Both the position numbers and the translations under genes were made by a program. DNA of 52,804 nucleotides from Blastocatellia bacterium. GTDB lineage: Bacteria > Acidobacteriota > Blastocatellia > HR10 > J050. Below, one piece after another: positions 34,502 through 46,049 of this stretch (positions are counted from its first letter, which is position 1; each line of letters opens with the position of its first letter). Location: contig JANWZE010000026.1 in NCBI GenBank assembly GCA_025054955.1, positions 1-52,804 on the forward strand. The letters are read 5' to 3'. Under the pieces are notes generated by a model. It saw only the letters and a list, made by a program, of their open reading frames with translations. It did no database searches and was not told the origin of the DNA.

Positions 34502-35396
34502 TCGGTTGAGCAAATCATTGGTTGCATTGCTCGTGGTTGGTCTCTGGTTGACCGCCACGTTGATGGCCGCCGGCCAGGCTCTTGCAGGGTCGGCCAGCCC
34601 GGTTGTCAAGTTTGCCGTCATCGGCGATAGCGGGACGGGCGGTGAAGATCAAAAGCGCGTCGCCGCGCAAATGCTGGCCTGGCATGACGTCAACCGATAC
34701 GAATTTGTATTGATGGTTGGCGACAATATCTACCCGTCGGGAAATCCGCGCGATTACCCTAAAAAGTTTGAACAGCCTTATGCGCCGTTGTTGGCCCGCG
34801 GCGTGAAGTTTTATGCCGCGCTTGGCAATCATGATGTCAGAGGCGATAACGAACGCTACGCCATTCACTATCCTCATTTCAATATGGGTGGGCAACGGTA
34901 TTATACGTTCATCAAAGGTGATGGCTTGGTCCAGTTCTTTGCCCTTGATTCCACAACCATGAGTGACGGCCAACGAGATCACGATCAACTGCGTTGGCTC
35001 ACCGAAGCATTGAGCGCCTCGCAAGCTCGGTGGAAAATCGCCTTTTTTCATCATCCATTGTACTCGTCAGGCCAGACGCATGGCTCAAGCCACAAGCTGC
35101 GGGCGATCCTCGAGCCAATCTTGTTGCAAGGAAACGTGCGGGTTGTGTTTTCCGGCCATGACCACGTCTATGAGCGCCTTGTTCCTCAACGTGGCATCCA
35201 TTACTTTGTCACCGGCGCAGCCGGTAAGTTACGTCGGGGCGATCTGGATCGCACATCAAAGCTCACCGTCAAAGGGAACGATCAGGTGCATCACTTCATG
35301 TACATCGAAATTGACGCAAGGCAGATGCGCTTCCAAGCGGTGAGCAAACATGGCGAGGTGTTTGACCAGGGAACAATTCCCGCCTCGTTGCCGTGA
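34485..35396 (+). CDS. exported calcineurin-type metallophosphoesterase
   Basis: The 303-residue protein has a signal peptide and a calcineurin-like (purple-acid-phosphatase-like) fold. Metal-binding motifs are GDSGTGG, GDNIY, GNHD, FHHPLYS and GHDHVYER, all in the expected order. It is probably a periplasmic acid phosphatase; the substrate is not evident. AGGAG stands before the ATG inside the end of rsgA, with which it overlaps by 17 bp, so the two are cotranscribed. It ends 9 bp from the convergent rlmH. Confidence 0.88.
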   Translation: MKNPINRLSKSLVALLVVGLWLTATLMAAGQALAGSASPVVKFAVIGDSGTGGEDQKRVAAQMLAWHDVNRYEFVLMVGDNIYPSGNPRDYPKKFEQPYAPLLARGVKFYAALGNHDVRGDNERYAIHYPHFNMGGQRYYTFIKGDGLVQFFALDSTTMSDGQRDHDQLRWLTEALSASQARWKIAFFHHPLYSSGQTHGSSHKLRAILEPILLQGNVRVVFSGHDHVYERLVPQRGIHYFVTGAAGKLRRGDLDRTSKLTVKGNDQVHHFMYIEIDARQMRFQAVSKHGEVFDQGTIPASLP

Positions 35397-35405
35397 AACC
35401 CGCGC

Positions 35406-35867
35406 TCATTCCTTGTGATAGGGCAGATGGTTGAGAATGCAAAACGCGCGATAAATCTGTTCAAGCAAGATGACGCGCGCCATCTCATGAGGCAACGTCA
35501 TGCGGCTTAACGATAAGATCAAATCAGCATGCTGACGAAGCTCCGGTGATAATCCAGCGGCGCCGCCGACAATAAACACGATCTCTTTAATCCCGTTGCG
35601 TTGATAACCGGCCAGTCGCTCGGCCAGCTCACTTGATGAGAGGTGAGTTCCCGACTCGTCCAACACGATGGTAGTCGCTTCTGCTCTGAGGTGCTTCTCA
35701 ATCGCTTTAGTTTCCGCTCGTCTGGCAGCGGCATCGTGTGGGTCGCTTTCTTTGACGACTTTCACAGTGCAGCTCGTGAAATGACTGATGCGAGTCAGGT
35801 AGGTCTGTTCAAGCGCCGCCCAATGTCGGCTTTTGGTCTTTCCAACCCAGATAAACGTGAGCCTCAT
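35406..35867 (-). CDS. rlmH: 23S rRNA pseudouridine-1915 N3-methyltransferase
   Basis: The 153-residue SPOUT-class enzyme methylates pseudouridine 1915 in helix 69 of 23S rRNA. The knotted SAM-binding region is seen in EIVFIVGGAAGLSPE and LSLSRMTLPHEMARVILLEQ, and the protein ends HLPYHKE as in the family. Length is standard. It is the last gene of the rplU-rpmA-obgE-nadD-rsfS-rlmH cluster, 35 bp after rsfS, a common genomic order. Confidence 0.95.
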   Translation of the reverse strand: MRLTFIWVGKTKSRHWAALEQTYLTRISHFTSCTVKVVKESDPHDAAARRAETKAIEKHLRAEATTIVLDESGTHLSSSELAERLAGYQRNGIKEIVFIVGGAAGLSPELRQHADLILSLSRMTLPHEMARVILLEQIYRAFCILNHLPYHKE

Positions 35868-35902
35868 GAGGGGAGATCAACAACAGGGTCAGTCGCTCGC
35901 GC

Positions 35903-36275
35903 TTATGGCGCGACGTCCTGAATCTCGATTCGCGCGCCATCTCGCCACAGTCGTTCGAGATCATAAAAGTCTCTGGCTCGTTCGCTGAAGACGTGAACAA
36001 CGAGGTACCCGTAGTCAATTAAAATCCATTCCGCCACGTCGTATCCTTCAACGTGCATTGGCCGTGAGCCTGCCGCGCGGAGTTTGTCTATGATTGCATC
36101 AGCAATGGCTTGAACCTGACGATTGGATGTCCCACTACAGATCAAAAAGGCATCAGCAATCGAAGTGATATTGCGCAGATCAAGCGCGGTCAGCCGGAGC
36201 GCTTTTTTTTCCAGCGCGGCCTTTGCTGCCACGACTAAGTTCTCGTTTACCTCCATCAGCATGTTTTCTGAGTGA

Positions 36276-36292
<17 letters not shown>
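35903..36292 (-). CDS. rsfS: ribosome silencing factor
   Basis: The 129-residue protein binds L14 and blocks subunit joining under nutrient limitation. Family motifs are visible: DLRNITSIADAFLICSGTSNRQVQAIA, DYGYLVVHVF and FYDLERLW. The start at 36292 is chosen because AAGGGACGG precedes it; it lies 17 bp inside the 3' end of nadD. The longer frame to 36355 would extend deep into nadD. Confidence 0.93.
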
Positions 36293-38011
<1,719 letters not shown>

Positions 38012-38058
38012 CTAGGGAGCGGGTTGGAAGGGTCATCCCGGCTACGAGTGGAAACGGA

Positions 38059-38322
38059 TCAATTCGTTGTTGTCGGAATGATGTTGATGTACGTTCCTTT
38101 GCTGCCTCGATTGACGAACTGAACAGTCCCGGCAATCTTGGCGAACAAGGTGTCGTCTTTTCCGCGGCCAACATTGAGTCCGGGTTTGTAGCGAGTGCCT
38201 CGTTGCCGCACGAGAATTGAACCGCCGCTGACGAATTCTCCACCAAACCGTTTGATGCCCAATCGTTGCGCGTTGGAGTCGCGGCCGTTGCGAGAACTGC
38301 CCAATCCTTTTTTATGTGCCAT
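38059..38322 (-). CDS. rpmA: 50S ribosomal protein L27
   Basis: The 87-residue protein begins [20 protein letters not shown] and contains [17 protein letters not shown] and [10 protein letters not shown], typical of bacterial L27. There is no N-terminal extension of the kind removed by a protease in Firmicutes. It follows rplU by 12 bp. Confidence 0.97.
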   Translation of the reverse strand: MAHKKGLGSSRNGRDSNAQRLGIKRFGGEFVSGGSILVRQRGTRYKPGLNVGRGKDDTLFAKIAGTVQFVNRGSKGTYINIIPTTTN

Positions 38323-38334
38323 GATGCAAATTCC

Positions 38335-38646
38335 TCATGCGTGCGTAATCTGCTGAATGTGGAGCGTCGTGTAACCTTGACGATGTCCTTTCTTCAAGCG
38401 GTACTGTTTTCTTCGGCGGAATTTGAAAACCACCAGTTTCCGTCCACGCCCATGCTCAACCACACGGCAGGTGACCGATGCCGTTTCCACACGTGGTTGA
38501 CCGATGACAATGCCGCCCTCATGTTTGAGGACAAGCGGCTTGAACTCGATGGTCGAGCCAACCTCTGCCTTGATTGAAGGAACACGAATGCGCTCTCCTG
38601 GTTGAACGCGAAACTGCATTCCTCCAGTTTCGATGACCGCGTAATT
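38335..38646 (-). CDS. rplU: 50S ribosomal protein L21
   Basis: The start is taken as GTG at 38646, giving 103 residues, the length of E. coli L21, and the typical opening NYAVIETGGMQFRV. GGAGG stands eight bases before this GTG and would fall inside the coding sequence if the ATG at 38664 were used. The C-terminus contains KFRRRKQYRLKKGHRQ, the rRNA-binding segment. It is the first gene of the ribosomal/Obg cluster. Confidence 0.95.
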   Translation of the reverse strand, partial: NYAVIETGGMQFRVQPGERIRVPSIKAEVGSTIEFKPLVLKHEGGIVIGQPRVETASVTCRVVEHGRGRKLVVFKFRRRKQYRLKKGHRQGYTTLHIQQITHA

Positions 38647-38688
38647 CACAGGTCCTGCCTCCATACAATGAACTCACGAAAGGTGGCG

Positions 38689-38717
38689 ATTATACATAGG
38701 CGCTATTTGACTGTCAA
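38689..38717 (-). promoter_or_regulatory. consensus sigma-70 promoter of the rplU-rpmA-obgE operon
   Basis: On the minus strand TTGACA (38717-38712), exactly 17 bases, then TATAAT (38694-38689): a full consensus match. Transcription would start near 38682, giving a leader of about 36 bases. Confidence 0.88.
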
Positions 38718-38812
38718 TTTTTGGCAGCAACCCAAATTCCTATGCGGTTATGCAACCGACACGAAGCAGCCCACGTGGCAAGCATGATTGGTGGTTGAAG
38801 GCATCTGATAGC

Positions 38813-40795
38813 TTAGCGGGGCACTGTCAAAACCGATCCAACCAGGACCTTATTGGTCTTCATTCGATTCAAACTCTTCAGTGTCGCCACGCTGATGCCG
38901 TGCCGCTCAGCGATACTGGACAGGGTATCGCCTTTACGCACGCGGTAAACGGAGTTCTTTTTGGCTGGCGATTTGGCATTGGCCGAACGTTCTGGCGAGG
39001 ACATGCCTTGGGGCGTCACCACCAGACGTTGACCATATTTCACCGTGGATGACCGCAGGCCATTCCACTGGCGTAGCTCGGCTATGCTCACGCCATACTT
39101 CCGAGCAATGCTTTGTAATGTCTCGCCGCGCCGGACCAGGTGCATGGTCGGTGGCTGGGCTTTCGTCGTGATCCGTGAAGCCGCCGATGCGATCGGGTGA
39201 GATTGGTTCGGGACGTTCAAGTAGAGTCGTTGACCGGTGCGCAGTTTGGCTCGTGTGCTGATACGGTTGAGTCTGGCCAGCTCGCGGGCTGACACGCCAT
39301 AGCGAGCGGCGATCATCGTCAGGTTATCGCCGGGCCGAACGGTTATGGACATGCGGGTCGTTGAGGCTCGCGCCAGTTGGATGCTTGCCGGTTCAACCGT
39401 ATTGCGCAGTGGAGCACGAGCCGTGCTGATGGGCAACACCAACGGCATCCCAGGACGGAGCGTCTCCTCAAGCGCAAGTTGATTGATTCGGGCCAGCTCT
39501 TCAACCTCAATGCGATGTTGTTCGCTGAGGCTGGCTAACGTGTCACCATCCTTGACGCGAATGACGCGCCACGAGTCTCTCTGGTCTTCAGGGATGCGAC
39601 TGATCACGGTCTGGAACGTCGCGGCTGTTCCCGGCGGCAGTCGCAGGTGGTATCGCATATCGGGTGGCGTCTTGCCACGCTTCAGCTCAGGATTCAATTC
39701 CTGAATCGTCTCATAGGGCGTATTTGTGATCTCAGCGACCAACCGAAGGTCAATTGAATCGGTCACAGGAACTGTTTCATATTGCAACGGTGCGTCCGGT
39801 TTAATATGACCGAAGCCAAATCGCTCAGGGTTCTTGGCGATGATGATGATGGCCAGAATGATTGGCACGTAGTTGCTTGTCTCTCTGGGCAGGAGGCCGC
39901 GATTGTAAAAGTACCAAAAGTCAGAATAGCCCGTTGCCGCGATGGCGCTGTCAATACGTCCTTCACCGCAGTTGTACGCCGCCATCGCCAATTGCCAATC
40001 GTTAAACCGATTGTAGAGAAACCGCAGATAACGCGCCGACGCGCGCGTGGCCTGTTCGATTCCACTTCGTTCATCAATCCACTGATTCTGCCTCAAGCCA
40101 TATCGTTGACCGGTTCCTGACACAAACTGCCAGATGCCAACGGCGCCAGCCCACGATCGGGCGCGCGGCTTCCAATTGCTTTCAGCCTGCGCCAGCCAAA
40201 CAAGGTCTTGTGGGACTTTTTCTTCTTTGAACACTTTCTTGGCCAACGCTAAATAGCGTCCCGCTCGCTGTAGACCGGCAGCCATCGTGGCGCGACCTTT
40301 GGGATTCTGCGAAAAATAATGAATGAATTGAAGAACCTGCGGAGTGAGCGTAAAAGCAAAATCCAATGATGGCTTTTCGATGACGATGTTAGCAGCAGCT
40401 AGGTCTTCCTCATCTAACTCAACTTGAGCGAGCTCGTCTAACAAAGAAGGCTCATAATGTTGCTCACTGACGCCATCACCCCGCAAAGCAGCTTGAACCT
40501 CGAGCTGGTGAATCTTTTCGATTAAGTTTCGGTAGTAGGTTTGTAAGCGAGGGTGAGTACGGGTATCAAAGCCGCTTTTGAGGATCGCATCAACAGCTTG
40601 GTCGAATTGAACTCTCGCTGCCTCCATGCCTTCGGCCTGAAGCGCTTGCAGGCCCAGATCGTAGTGGTGCTGGGCTGCGGCCATGATGGCATCAACCTTT
40701 GCTTCCGGCATCGAAGAGGAATGATGCTGAGCTAAAACCAATGAAGGCATGAGAACCAACACTATCAGCGCCGTGCAGATTATTCTTCTTATCAT
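38813..40795 (-). CDS. MltD-like lytic transglycosylase with four LysM domains
   Basis: The 660-residue exported protein has a signal peptide (IICTALIVLVLMPSLVLAQ), a helical region, and an SLT domain (about 190-330) with AESNWKPRARSWAGAVGIWQF; the catalytic Glu is residue 205. Four LysM peptidoglycan-binding repeats follow, each with a GDTLxxI-type core (for example RPGDNLTMIAARYGVS and RKGDTLSSIAERHGIS). MltD of E. coli carries two LysM repeats, so this one binds with higher valency. The start at 40795 is chosen for its signal peptide. A possible promoter with TTGACA at 40925-40920 lies upstream, with a poor -10. It cleaves glycan strands in the periplasm. Confidence 0.92.
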   Translation of the reverse strand: MIRRIICTALIVLVLMPSLVLAQHHSSSMPEAKVDAIMAAAQHHYDLGLQALQAEGMEAARVQFDQAVDAILKSGFDTRTHPRLQTYYRNLIEKIHQLEVQAALRGDGVSEQHYEPSLLDELAQVELDEEDLAAANIVIEKPSLDFAFTLTPQVLQFIHYFSQNPKGRATMAAGLQRAGRYLALAKKVFKEEKVPQDLVWLAQAESNWKPRARSWAGAVGIWQFVSGTGQRYGLRQNQWIDERSGIEQATRASARYLRFLYNRFNDWQLAMAAYNCGEGRIDSAIAATGYSDFWYFYNRGLLPRETSNYVPIILAIIIIAKNPERFGFGHIKPDAPLQYETVPVTDSIDLRLVAEITNTPYETIQELNPELKRGKTPPDMRYHLRLPPGTAATFQTVISRIPEDQRDSWRVIRVKDGDTLASLSEQHRIEVEELARINQLALEETLRPGMPLVLPISTARAPLRNTVEPASIQLARASTTRMSITVRPGDNLTMIAARYGVSARELARLNRISTRAKLRTGQRLYLNVPNQSHPIASAASRITTKAQPPTMHLVRRGETLQSIARKYGVSIAELRQWNGLRSSTVKYGQRLVVTPQGMSSPERSANAKSPAKKNSVYRVRKGDTLSSIAERHGISVATLKSLNRMKTNKVLVGSVLTVPR

Positions 40796-40965
40796 CCGTT
40801 CTTTCCGCTCCAAAATAATGTTGCGCCTGAACTGCTGGCGCTTCACGCAACCCCACGGATATGCCCACGGCCTTCTCTCATGCGCGAGCGCTTTAACCCT
40901 AACATAAAATCGCTTGAAGTGTCAAACAATAGTTTTTTTCTCGTGTGTTATCAATGGGTTATCAG

Positions 40966-40995
40966 TTGACCGAGTATCTGGCTTACAAGGATTAT
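40966..40995 (+). promoter_or_regulatory. possible promoter of carB
   Basis: TTGACC (40966-40971), an 18-base spacer and GATTAT (40990-40995), about 220 bp upstream of the carB start. The leader between has no recognisable pyrimidine-responsive structure. The stretch from 40796 to 41214 holds no gene. Confidence 0.3.
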
Positions 40996-41214
40996 TGGCG
41001 TTGTTTGCGGCTTCGGTTGGGGGAGTATATAGGCGGCCTCGTGCCAAATGCCTTTGAGCTGAAGTTTGGTGCTTTAAACCGAGCAACCTCGCGCCTGCTA
41101 AAGTTTCAGCGTCTGTGTATGGCCGTGTGGCGCACGTCTGTATAGGCATCGCTGTGTGGACGCTTGTCTTTGATGGTTCAATTGCCTATCATCTGTCGCC
41201 CAACAAGATCAACA

Positions 41215-44200
41215 ATGCCGAAACGAACAGACATTCATCGCATTTTCATCATCGGGTCTGGTCCAATTGTCATTGGTCAAGCCTGTGAGTTTGATTATTC
41301 GGGGACGCAAGCCTGCAAGGCGCTGCGCGGTGAAGGCTACGAGGTCATCTTAGTGAATTCAAACCCGGCAACGATCATGACGGACCCAGAAATCGCTGAT
41401 CGCACCTACGTGGAGCCGTTGACGGTGGAGGCGCTCGAAAAAATTATCGAGCGCGAACGTCCCGACGCCCTTTTGCCGACGGTGGGTGGGCAGACCGCAT
41501 TAAATTTGGCTGTTGAGTTGGCCGAGCGTGGCGTCCTTGAGCGATTCGGCGTGCGCATGATCGGCGCTAATCTGCATGCTGTGAAAGTTGCTGAAGACCG
41601 ACAGCTCTTTCGGCAAGCTATGGAACAGATCGGCCTGCAGATGCCGCGTGCTCGCACGGCTCATTCGGTGGACGAAGGATGGCGAGTCGTCGAAGAGTTT
41701 CAGTTGCCTTATCCCATCATCATTCGTCCGAGCTTCACGTTGGGTGGCACTGGCGGTGGAATTGCTTACAACGACGAGGAGTTTGTTCAGATCGTCGAGC
41801 GCGGGTTGGCTGCGTCGCCGATTCATCAAGTGTTGGTTGAGGAATCGGTGATCGGCTGGAAAGAATTTGAACTGGAAGTCATGCGGGACCGCGCGGACAA
41901 TGTCGTGATCATTTGCTCCATCGAGAATATTGATCCGATGGGCGTCCACACAGGCGATTCAGTGACGGTTGCGCCGGCTCAGACGCTGACGGACAAAGAG
42001 TATCAACGCATGCGCGATGCGGCAATCGCGGTGATTCGTCAGGTGGGCGTCGAAACCGGCGGCTCGAACATCCAATTTGCCGTCAATCCACGCAACGGCG
42101 ACCTGCGCGTGATTGAGATGAATCCGCGCGTGTCGCGTTCATCGGCGCTCGCGTCTAAGGCGACGGGCTTTCCCATTGCCAAAATTGCCGCCAAACTGGC
42201 CGTCGGCTACACGCTCGATGAAATTCCCAATGACATCACGCAGAAAACGCCGGCCTGCTTTGAACCGACGATTGATTATGTGGTGGTCAAGATTCCCAAG
42301 TGGGCATTTGAGAAGTTCCCGGATGCCGACCCGACGTTGACCACTCAGATGAAATCGGTGGGCGAAGTCATGGCGATTGGTCGAACGTTCAAGGAAGCGT
42401 TTCAGAAGGCTGTGCGCTCGCTCGAAATTGGCCGCGTGTTTACTCCGCCACCGCTCAGTGACGATGAGCTGCGGCGCAAACTGATTGTGCCCAATGCCGA
42501 GCGTTTTTACTACATCCAGCATGCGTTTGAGCGGGGCTTTTCCGTTGACTTGGTCGCTGAACTGACCAACATTGACCCGTGGTTTTTGCAGCATCTCAGT
42601 GAGATTATTGATGACCGCCTCTGGCTGAAGCAGCAAACGCTGGAGAGCCTGACGGCAGCGCAGTTGTTCAATTTGAAGCAAAAAGGTTTCTCTGATGCGC
42701 GGCTGGCGCTGACGTTCGGCTGTGAAGTCGAAGATGTGCGTCGCCATTGTCGGCAGATGGGCGTGCGACCCGTCTATAATCGCGTGGATACCTGTGCGGC
42801 TGAATTCGAATCCTTCACGCCATACCTCTACTCAACCTACGGTCTGGAAGATGAATCCTCTCCGCAACCACGTAAGAAGATCATGATCCTAGGCAGCGGA
42901 CCCAATCGGATTGGGCAGGGCATCGAGTTTGATTATTGTTGCTGCCATGCCGCTTTCGCGCTACGGGAAGATGGCTACGAGACGATCATGGTCAATTGTA
43001 ATCCTGAGACGGTCTCGACTGACTATGACACGGCCGATCGCCTCTATTTTGATCCATTGACATTCGAAGATGTCATGAACATCTACGAGGTTGAACAACC
43101 CGATGGCGTCATTGTTCAGTTTGGTGGGCAAACGCCTCTGAATTTGGCCATGCGCCTGTGGCGAGCGGGCGTCAAGATCATTGGCACTTCTCCTGATTCA
43201 ATTGATCTGGCCGAGGATCGGCAGCGCTTCGGGCGCTTGCTCCGCGATCTGGATATTGCGCAGCCCCCTCACGGGACGGCCAGTAGCGCCCAAGAGGCTC
43301 GTCGCGTGGCAGCGCAAATTGGCTATCCTGTGTTGGTGCGTCCCAGTTATGTGCTCGGCGGGCGCGCGATGGCCATCGTTTATGATGAGCGCGACCTGGA
43401 TAATTACATGACCTCAGCCGTCGCTGCCTCGCCTGAACGCCCTGTGCTGATTGATCGGTTTTTGGAAGATGCCGTTGAGTATGATGTGGATGCGCTGGCC
43501 GACGGCTATGAATGTGTGATCGCAGGCATTCAGGAACATATCGAAGAGGCCGGCATCCATTCAGGCGATAGCTCGTCAGTGTTGCCAGCAACCAACGTGA
43601 CGCCGAGCGTGCTTGAAAAGATTCGTCTTTACACGCGGCAATTAGCCTCGGCGCTGCATGTGGTTGGATTGATGAACGTGCAGTATGCGGTCAAAGATGG
43701 TCAGGTCTTTGTCCTGGAAGTGAACCCGCGAGCTTCACGAACCGTGCCATTTGTCAGCAAAGCGACCGGCGTGCCGCTGGCTAAGATCGCCGCGCGATTG
43801 ATGACTGGTCGGAGGCTCAAAGAATTCAATCTGCCGGCGGAGCTGAGTGTAGACCGATTTTACATCAAAGCCCCTGTGTTTCCGTTCTCCAAATTTCCTG
43901 GCGTTGACCCAGTTCTCGGCCCTGAGATGCGTTCAACCGGCGAAGTGATGGGCATTGCCGAGAGTTTTGGCGCAGCGTTTCTCAAGGCCATGCTTGCAGC
44001 AGGCATGAGCTTGCCGCGGCAGGGTACTGTTTTTCTCAGCGTCAATGATCGTGATAAGCCGGCGCTGCTGCCCATTGCTCGCCGACTCCTTGAACTTGGT
44101 TTCGCGATTGTCGCCACGCGCGGCACGGCGAACTTGCTCCAGAGCCATGGCATGGCTGCCCGCTCAGTATTTAAAGTGAATGAAGGACGACCAAACGTGG

Positions 44201-44430
44201 TTGACCTGATCAAGAGCGAGCAAATCCAATTGATCATCAACACACCGCTTGGCCGCGCCTCGTTTTTTGATGAGAAAGCCATTCGCCGCGCCGCTGTTCA
44301 GTACCGTGTGCCTTGCATTACGACTATGACGGGCGCTAAAGCGACGGTCAGCGCAATTGAATCATTGCAGCGGGAGCAATTGGAGGTCTGCACATTGCAG
44401 GAGTATCATCTCCATTCATCGAACCGGTGA
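41215..44430 (+). CDS. carB: carbamoyl-phosphate synthase large subunit
   Basis: The 1071-residue enzyme (E. coli: 1073) makes carbamoyl phosphate for arginine and pyrimidine synthesis. Two homologous ATP-grasp halves are visible: [20 protein letters not shown] at the start and [20 protein letters not shown] near 563, each followed by its glycine-rich ATP-binding segment ([28 protein letters not shown]). The C-terminal MGS allosteric domain includes [13 protein letters not shown]. The start at 41215 matches the family; the frame extends 17 codons further upstream without support. carA is not in the window. Its last 15 bp overlap the convergent ATL gene. Confidence 0.97.
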   Translation: MPKRTDIHRIFIIGSGPIVIGQACEFDYSGTQACKALRGEGYEVILVNSNPATIMTDPEIADRTYVEPLTVEALEKIIERERPDALLPTVGGQTALNLAVELAERGVLERFGVRMIGANLHAVKVAEDRQLFRQAMEQIGLQMPRARTAHSVDEGWRVVEEFQLPYPIIIRPSFTLGGTGGGIAYNDEEFVQIVERGLAASPIHQVLVEESVIGWKEFELEVMRDRADNVVIICSIENIDPMGVHTGDSVTVAPAQTLTDKEYQRMRDAAIAVIRQVGVETGGSNIQFAVNPRNGDLRVIEMNPRVSRSSALASKATGFPIAKIAAKLAVGYTLDEIPNDITQKTPACFEPTIDYVVVKIPKWAFEKFPDADPTLTTQMKSVGEVMAIGRTFKEAFQKAVRSLEIGRVFTPPPLSDDELRRKLIVPNAERFYYIQHAFERGFSVDLVAELTNIDPWFLQHLSEIIDDRLWLKQQTLESLTAAQLFNLKQKGFSDARLALTFGCEVEDVRRHCRQMGVRPVYNRVDTCAAEFESFTPYLYSTYGLEDESSPQPRKKIMILGSGPNRIGQGIEFDYCCCHAAFALREDGYETIMVNCNPETVSTDYDTADRLYFDPLTFEDVMNIYEVEQPDGVIVQFGGQTPLNLAMRLWRAGVKIIGTSPDSIDLAEDRQRFGRLLRDLDIAQPPHGTASSAQEARRVAAQIGYPVLVRPSYVLGGRAMAIVYDERDLDNYMTSAVAASPERPVLIDRFLEDAVEYDVDALADGYECVIAGIQEHIEEAGIHSGDSSSVLPATNVTPSVLEKIRLYTRQLASALHVVGLMNVQYAVKDGQVFVLEVNPRASRTVPFVSKATGVPLAKIAARLMTGRRLKEFNLPAELSVDRFYIKAPVFPFSKFPGVDPVLGPEMRSTGEVMGIAESFGAAFLKAMLAAGMSLPRQGTVFLSVNDRDKPALLPIARRLLELGFAIVATRGTANLLQSHGMAARSVFKVNEGRPNVVDLIKSEQIQLIINTPLGRASFFDEKAIRRAAVQYRVPCITTMTGAKATVSAIESLQREQLEVCTLQEYHLHSSNR

Positions 44431-44817
44431 ACGGCGGGTCGCGCCGGTGGATCGTTTGTTCGTCGCGTGGCGTGCGTGATGCGGCTGTTGCGTAGCTCGG
44501 GGCCGCCAACGATGTCGTTCCATGTTGACCCGATCTGAGGCCATGAACGCGACACCTTCCGCTTCAAGCAAATGCCTTTGCAGATCGGCCAGCGCGACCG
44601 ACCGTTTGCCGATGGATAATTCACCTCGATGATTTACAACGCGAAACCAGGGCACGCCATCAGGGGCAACCGACATCGCCCAGCCAACTGTGCGCGCCGA
44701 GACAGGACTTTTGCACATCGCCGCCACATCGCCGTATGACAGCACCCGCCCAGCCGGAATGCGTTTCACAATGCGATAAATCTCTGTGAATGTGCTTGCC
44801 ATGAGCTTTGCGCTCAT
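44416..44817 (-). CDS. alkyltransferase-like (ATL) DNA repair protein
   Basis: The 133-residue protein resembles the DNA-binding domain of O6-alkylguanine-DNA alkyltransferases: [24 protein letters not shown] and [12 protein letters not shown]. The reactive Cys of PCHRV is replaced by Trp (PWFRV), the hallmark of ATL proteins, which bind alkylated guanine without repairing it and hand it to nucleotide excision repair. The tail after about residue 100 is basic and low in complexity. Translation may start at 44817, overlapping the aminotransferase stop (ATGA), or at the ATG 15 bases later. The first five codons lie in a palindrome identical to a dispersed repeat of the window. Confidence 0.82.
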   Translation of the reverse strand: MSAKLMASTFTEIYRIVKRIPAGRVLSYGDVAAMCKSPVSARTVGWAMSVAPDGVPWFRVVNHRGELSIGKRSVALADLQRHLLEAEGVAFMASDRVNMERHRWRPRATQQPHHARHATNKRSTGATRRSPVR

Positions 44818-46049
44818 TGGTTGGTAGATGATGGTCGGTGGCCAGTCAACAGGCGTTTGATCGTCTCAACGATGAATTCGATTTGTTCGTCGGTCAATTC
44901 TGGATAGCAAGGCAATGACAGAACACGTTGTGCGCAGGCTTCAGCGACAGGGAAGTCGCCTTGTTTGTAGCCGAGATATTCATAGGCCGGTTGCACATGC
45001 AGTGGCTTCGGATAGTGGATGCCGGCGCTGATGCCCTGTTCATTGAGCCATCGGAACAGCTCATCGCGCCGTGGTGTTTGAATGACGTACAGATGGAAGA
45101 CGTGTCGTCGCAAGTCTGAAATCGTCGGCGTTGTAACGTCCGGCAGATCGCTCAGGAGTCGGTTGTACTGCTGCGCGATTGCACGACGTCGAGCATTCCA
45201 CGAATCAAGGTAGGGCAGTTTGACTCGCAAGATAGCTGCCTGTAAGGTGTCGAGCCGATAGTTACGCCCCTCAAACGCGTGGGTATATTTATCGGTGCGA
45301 CCTTGGTCAACAAACAATCGCATGTAGGAGGCTAAGCGCACGTCGTCAGTGACGACACACCCGGCATCGCCGTAAGCGCCCAAGTTTTTGCCAGGATAGA
45401 AACTGAATGTGGCGGCTATGCCGAAGCTGCCAGCCCGTTTCCAGGCGCCATGTTCATCGCGCGCTTCGGCGCCGTGCGCTTGGGCTGCGTCTTCGATGAT
45501 GTGGAGATTATAGCTGCGTGCTAGTTCGAGCAACGGTTTCATGTCGGCCATCTGTCCGTACAGATGAACCGGCATGATAGCTTTCAGCCGTCGTTGTGAC
45601 AGGCGGTTGACGAGATATCCGATTCGCTCGTCAAAGTAGTAATCGGCATGAATCCGTTCTCGGACTTTCTCCACGTCGAGGGTGAATGTTTGTTCATCAA
45701 TATCAACGAAGACAGGCCGCGCCCCCGCATGCGTGATTTCAGCGGTTGTGGCGATGAACGTCATCGGCGTGGTGATGACTTCATCGCCGAGCCCGATTCG
45801 GAGCGCAGCCAACGCTGTATGAATTGCTGTTGTCCCTGAACTGGTGCCAACGGCAAACTGAACGCCACAGTATTGAGCAAATTCCTTCTCAAACGCGGCC
45901 AGCTCCTCGCCAAGAATAAACGAGCTGGTCTCAATGATCCGCCGGATAGCTGCATCAATCTCCGGTTTAATCGTCTGGTATTGGGCGTTCAGGTTGACCA
46001 GGGGAATGGTGGTTGATGGGTTGGGCATGTTCAATGGCTGATTAGACAT
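44814..46049 (-). CDS. DegT/DnrJ/EryC1/StrS-family aminotransferase
   Basis: The 411-residue PLP-dependent enzyme has VGTSSGTTAIHTALAAL (phosphate binding), EDAAQAHGAE (Asp contacting the pyridine nitrogen) and the PLP lysine in FSFYPGKNLGAYGDAG near residue 220. The family transaminates keto-sugar nucleotides to amino sugars for surface polysaccharides or antibiotics. It overlaps mqnC by 8 bp upstream and the ATL gene by 4 bp downstream, so it is translated in a three-gene unit; neither partner hints at its substrate. Confidence 0.92.
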   Translation of the reverse strand: MSNQPLNMPNPSTTIPLVNLNAQYQTIKPEIDAAIRRIIETSSFILGEELAAFEKEFAQYCGVQFAVGTSSGTTAIHTALAALRIGLGDEVITTPMTFIATTAEITHAGARPVFVDIDEQTFTLDVEKVRERIHADYYFDERIGYLVNRLSQRRLKAIMPVHLYGQMADMKPLLELARSYNLHIIEDAAQAHGAEARDEHGAWKRAGSFGIAATFSFYPGKNLGAYGDAGCVVTDDVRLASYMRLFVDQGRTDKYTHAFEGRNYRLDTLQAAILRVKLPYLDSWNARRRAIAQQYNRLLSDLPDVTTPTISDLRRHVFHLYVIQTPRRDELFRWLNEQGISAGIHYPKPLHVQPAYEYLGYKQGDFPVAEACAQRVLSLPCYPELTDEQIEFIVETIKRLLTGHRPSSTNQ

